Source of the DNA: Bin87 sp965220095
Lineage (GTDB): Bacteria; Chloroflexota; Dehalococcoidia; Lucifugimonadales; UBA3495
DNA length: 64,000 nucleotides
Direction: 5' to 3'
Assembly: GCA_965220095.1 (NCBI GenBank)
Contig: OZ244805.1
Coordinates: forward strand, 2,852,001 to 2,916,000
The stretch's first letter is position 1. Each line of letters begins with the position of its first letter. This document shows positions 61,176 through 64,000 of this stretch, one piece after another. The position numbers were made by a program, and so were the translations under genes. Under the pieces are notes generated by a model, which was given only the letters and a program-made list of their open reading frames with translations, was not told the origin of the DNA and searched no databases.

Positions 61176-61433
61176 TCAGCGGGGCATGTGCTTGTTGACC
61201 CACTGGAGTTCTTCGGCTTCGGTTTGGAAATATTCGAACCGATGAAACAGCTTGGTCTCCCCTCTCGCTTTGCGGATTTCCTCCCGCCTGGTTTCGGAGC
61301 CCCCAGCGTCAACCTCCAGAGTTGCAGGGTCGATGGCCACTCCGTAGCGTTCCAGGGCGGCTTCCAGCGAGACGAAACCATCCTTCACGTCGTCCAGTAC
61401 GAAGTTCAAATCGCGCTTCAGCGGATCAAGCCA
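61176..61433 (-). pseudogene. hydantoinase B (HyuB) C-terminal fragment
   Basis: 86 codons in one frame reading LDPLKRDLNFVLDDVKDGFV, SLEAALERYGVAIDPATLEV and a Glu/Arg-rich end, the usual C-terminus of HyuB (5-oxoprolinase/hydantoinase B type). Its 5' side breaks off at about 61433 with a TGA; the rest of hyuB is absent. Coding upstream is on the other strand, so a rearrangement or deletion occurred here. Confidence 0.6.
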
Positions 61434-61561
61434 TCATAGCCGGGTTCTACGGCAATCTCCCTGAAAACGACGACAAGTGGACGGATGCCGTTTCCGGGAA
61501 GACGATTACCATTGAGCAACTTGAACGGGCCATAGCGAGCGCAAAGTCCGTTTCTGACTAA
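61432..61561 (+). pseudogene. possible 3' fragment of an unidentified gene
   Basis: A plus-strand frame ending TAA at 61561 reads AGFYGNLPENDDKWTDAV, then SGKTITIEQLERAIASAKSV, which looks like natural protein sequence although the upstream part of the frame translates the opposite strand of the hyuB fragment. It starts exactly where the hyuB fragment stops, so it may be the tail of a gene whose front was lost. Family not recognised. Confidence 0.3.
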
Positions 61562-61742
61562 AACCGCTGTAGGGCCTGTCGATGGCTCACCAGCGCCGTA
61601 GTGGACACAGATAGCTCGGGATGTGGTTTTGCGTCACAACCAGGAATGTGGCCTGCCAGTTGAACAACGGCAGGCCCTATGCGTGGCGGAATACGCTGTC
61701 CCAGGATGCAAGGCACCGGGAACAACGACCAGAGGGCTGAGG

Positions 61743-62771
61743 CTACTGGCCAGGCGACACCTCGGCAATGCTGCCACCCCCGCATCCGATGGTGGCGATG
61801 TCCAGCATGGGAAGTTGAATCGGCCAATCCCCAAGCTTGCTGTTCAGGGTAATGTCCGGTTCTCGGTCCTTCAGCAATGCTACGTCCGTGCTGGTTCCAC
61901 CCATGTCAAAGGAGATGCAGTTGGCAACTCCGGTGGTTTCCGCAATCTGCAATGTGGCCATCACCCCGGCGGCCGGACCGGAGAGCGCCGTGTAGACCGG
62001 CTGCTCCACCGCCGTGTCCGCGCCAATGATCCCGCCGTTGGACTTCATTATCGAGAAAGCCGCCCCCGTCCCGAAGGTGTGCAACGACATCTTTAGGTTG
62101 TCGATGTAGCGACTCACCCTTGGAGTAACGTAGGCGTTCAGTACGGTGGTGATGGTTCGCTCGCACTCGCGATATACGGGCAAGATTCTGACGACAGCGA
62201 CACGGCAACGTCCGGAAGTTCCTGCATTAGAATCTCCCTGGCTCGCCGCTCGTGGGCCGGGTTCGCGTAGGAGTGCAGGAATGCCACGGCCACCGCAGCG
62301 ACTCCAGCGCGCTCGAAGTGGCGTGCGGCATCGCGCACGGCGGATTCGTCCATCGGCATCAGGATTGCTCCGTCGAAACTGGTGCGCTCAGTTACTTCCA
62401 GGCAGTTCCTGGGTCGCACGGGGCGATCCGGTTTCACCCAGGTATTGGGATTGGCCAGGCGGGGTGTGCCGTGGCGGGGTATCTCCAGCACGTACTTGAA
62501 ACCTTCGGTAACCAGCAATCCGGCGGCGGCGCCCTGGTTCTCCAGAACCGAATTGGTGGCAATGGTGGTGCCATGCAGGATGTGGACTACATCGGCAAGG
62601 CTGACACCATTGGCCGCGAGAATCTCGGTGAGACCGGTCATGAAGCCCAGAGATGGGTCAACTGGAGTGGACGGGGTTTTGTAGACCCGCTGTTTATTCG
62701 ATTCCAGGTCGCAGAGCACGATATCGGAGAAAGTACCGCCTACGTCCACGGCTACTGCATAGGTTCCCATA
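61743..62771 (-). pseudogene. hydantoinase A (HyuA) with frameshift and lost 3' part
   Basis: From ATG 62771: YAVAVDVGGTFSDIVLCDLE, HILHGTTIATNSVLENQGAA and ERAGVAAVAVAFLHSYANPA are the HyuA/oxoprolinase ATP-binding N-terminus. At about 62186 one missing base shifts the frame; adding one A restores SLSSEILPVYRECERTITTV. The second frame continues SGPAAGVMATLQIAETTGVA and ISFDMGGTSTDVALL up to IGCGGGSIAEV, then ends; the remaining several hundred residues are gone. Both hydantoinase genes have thus decayed, while the downstream deacylase remains intact. Confidence 0.72.
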
Positions 62772-62899
62772 TTATCTCTTGCGCAATGGCTGACGGCGGC
62801 GAAATTGGGTTGGGGTCGCTGGGCCGGCCGGCATCGCGCCGTAAGCAGCTTCCCCACCGCCGCCTCGGTCGCAAACCCCGCACCGGGTTCGTGCCAACC

Positions 62900-64000
62900 C
62901 TACTTACTGAATAGCGCCGCGACCCGCTCGCCCACGATCCAGTCTTCGCCGGGATTCAACCCGAACATGTGCATGGTGATGAAGTCATCCTCGTCACGAA
63001 CCCTGGTCCAGATGGGCGGGTCGCCCTCCTTCAGACGGTCTCTGAGGTCGTAGATCGTCATGCCTGCGATCACTGGGTCGACCCACACGTTCAGGCCGTA
63101 GGGTTGATGGCCAATCACGTTGTCGATCAACTCGACCCGGAGCCCTGGAATACCGGACAAAGCGTCCGATATGCTCCGGCTGCGTTGCTCCGCGTCGCCG
63201 AGGCGGTCTTCGTGGTTCATGGTCATCCAGAGCCTGACCGCGGCCACCGCTCCGATCATCTCCTGGCGGTCCACCTTCTGCGGGCGGCCGACTCCGCGCA
63301 CCCGGCGGCCTTCGTAGCTGGCGAACGCCTGCAGACCGATCTTGCGGATCATATCGGGAGAGCCCAGGGCCAGACCCGTTGATTGCGGCGCGCCCATGTA
63401 TTTGGCGGCGATACACTGAAAGTCGGCGCCCATGCGCACGTACTTGCCGAAGTTTTCCAGCGGGTAAATCTGCCCGGCCGCGTCCACGGTTACCAGTACG
63501 CCGCGCGCATGGGCGATGGCGATGGTCTGTTCCAGCGAAAGTGCATTGGGGTCGGGCGATTGCTCGACAGCATAATAATGAACGGCGGCGGTGTTGGGGC
63601 CGATGGCATCCTCAAGGTCTGCCTCGGTGGTGCGTTCCTCAGTGCCGAACATCACCAGCCTGGCTCCGGCTAACTCCAGGCAACGATCATACCAATATCG
63701 CTGGCGCGTCTGGATAAGGATTTCGTTTTTCATTCCGCTGGTGTTTGGGAGTTGTTGAATTTTATCGTCGTCATCGCCAGCCATGGCAGCAGCGGTGGCC
63801 AGCATCAGCGCCGAGCCGGCGCCGGACGTGATGTAGGCGGCGGGAACGTTGACCATCGTTGCAATGGCGGCGCCAGCTTTTTCCTGCAGCTCCATCAGCG
63901 GGATGTAGGCTCCGTCGGCTCGGGCCATTGCTTCCTTCACTTCGGGGAGTGGGGTGGAGCCGCCCAGCATGGTCACGCTGCCGGTAGCGTTGATTACCGG
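62900..64000 (-). CDS. SelA-like PLP-dependent enzyme (5' end beyond window)
   Basis: The visible 366 codons encode a fold-type I PLP protein: PVINATGSVTMLGGSTPLPE at the start, YITSGAGSALMLATAAAMAG, VTVDAAGQIYPLENFGKYVR, and the PLP Lys in IAAKYMGAPQSTG. This is the SelA/D-glucosaminate-6-phosphate ammonia-lyase-like class (with the INATG motif), not a plain class V aminotransferase. The start codon is past the window end. It precedes the hyuA remnant on the same strand. Confidence 0.8.
   Translation of the reverse strand, partial: PVINATGSVTMLGGSTPLPEVKEAMARADGAYIPLMELQEKAGAAIATMVNVPAAYITSGAGSALMLATAAAMAGDDDDKIQQLPNTSGMKNEILIQTRQRYWYDRCLELAGARLVMFGTEERTTEADLEDAIGPNTAAVHYYAVEQSPDPNALSLEQTIAIAHARGVLVTVDAAGQIYPLENFGKYVRMGADFQCIAAKYMGAPQSTGLALGSPDMIRKIGLQAFASYEGRRVRGVGRPQKVDRQEMIGAVAAVRLWMTMNHEDRLGDAEQRSRSISDALSGIPGLRVELIDNVIGHQPYGLNVWVDPVIAGMTIYDLRDRLKEGDPPIWTRVRDEDDFITMHMFGLNPGEDWIVGERVAALFSK

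Noticed and set aside
61558..61827. 89-codon minus frame between hydantoinase remnants
   Set aside because: Composition is not protein-like and it overlaps the known hyuA frame at its end; treated as non-coding debris.

Overview
The window is about 64 kb of GC-rich bacterial chromosome. It carries housekeeping genes (lexA, rpsT, gyrB, hpt, ribH, an inositol-phosphatase-family gene) next to a dense set of catabolic genes: four luciferase-like flavin monooxygenases, three VOC proteins, two carboxymuconolactone-decarboxylase-like proteins, two Rieske proteins, two cupins, a GMC oxidoreductase, an aldo/keto reductase, a CaiB-type CoA transferase, a D-aminoacylase-type amidohydrolase and hydantoinase remnants. 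This repertoire resembles Chloroflexota, in particular the SAR202/Dehalococcoidia lineage known for flavin-monooxygenase expansion. That placement is an inference from gene content; the window has no rRNA gene, and no search was possible.

Layout. 1-6.8 kb: lexA (cut by the window edge), rpsT, a repeat-filled gap, a gamma-glutamyltransferase, gyrB-hpt and a duplicated alpha/beta-barrel protein. 6.9-10.4 kb: Nudix hydrolase, inositol-phosphatase family protein, small membrane proteins, CoA transferase. 10.4-12.7 kb: a restriction-modification locus whose nuclease gene carries an in-frame amber codon, then a coiled-coil protein. 12.7-16.2 kb: a small membrane protein, a radical SAM protein of the MJ0619/Tes (tetraether lipid synthase) type, a SAM methyltransferase and a divergent PlsY-like membrane acyltransferase; this is the most interesting cluster, possibly for unusual membrane lipids. 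16.2-24.5 kb: TPR protein, CMD protein, HicAB, a DUF58/DUF4129 pair, LLM oxidoreductase, ribH, Uma2 nuclease. 24.5-28.5 kb: an IS630-family element with TA target duplication, a nuclease pseudogene cut by insertion, and two abutting IS5-family elements. 28.7-35 kb: CMD, bicupin dioxygenase, methyltransferase, MFS exporter, a CYTH-domain pseudogene with three lesions, LLM oxidoreductase. 35-45.8 kb: GMC oxidoreductase-VOC pair, then a complete Dpp/Opp-type ABC importer with two paralogous lipoprotein substrate-binding proteins. 46-60.9 kb: VOC, LLM, Rieske, hydrolase, AKR, cupin, MetE-like and amidohydrolase genes, plus a two-gene unit of a beta-propeller-like and an Ig-like protein. 61-64 kb: decayed hydantoinase A/B genes and a SelA-like PLP enzyme cut by the window end.

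The catabolic part looks like a peptide/organic uptake system feeding many single-step oxidation, hydrolysis and CoA-transfer enzymes, most in one- or two-gene units. Several genes here are broken (restriction endonuclease, CYTH protein, IS-cut nuclease, hydantoinase A and B, one transposase), so this is an actively decaying and rearranging part of the chromosome. Families of short palindromic repeats fill many intergenic gaps.
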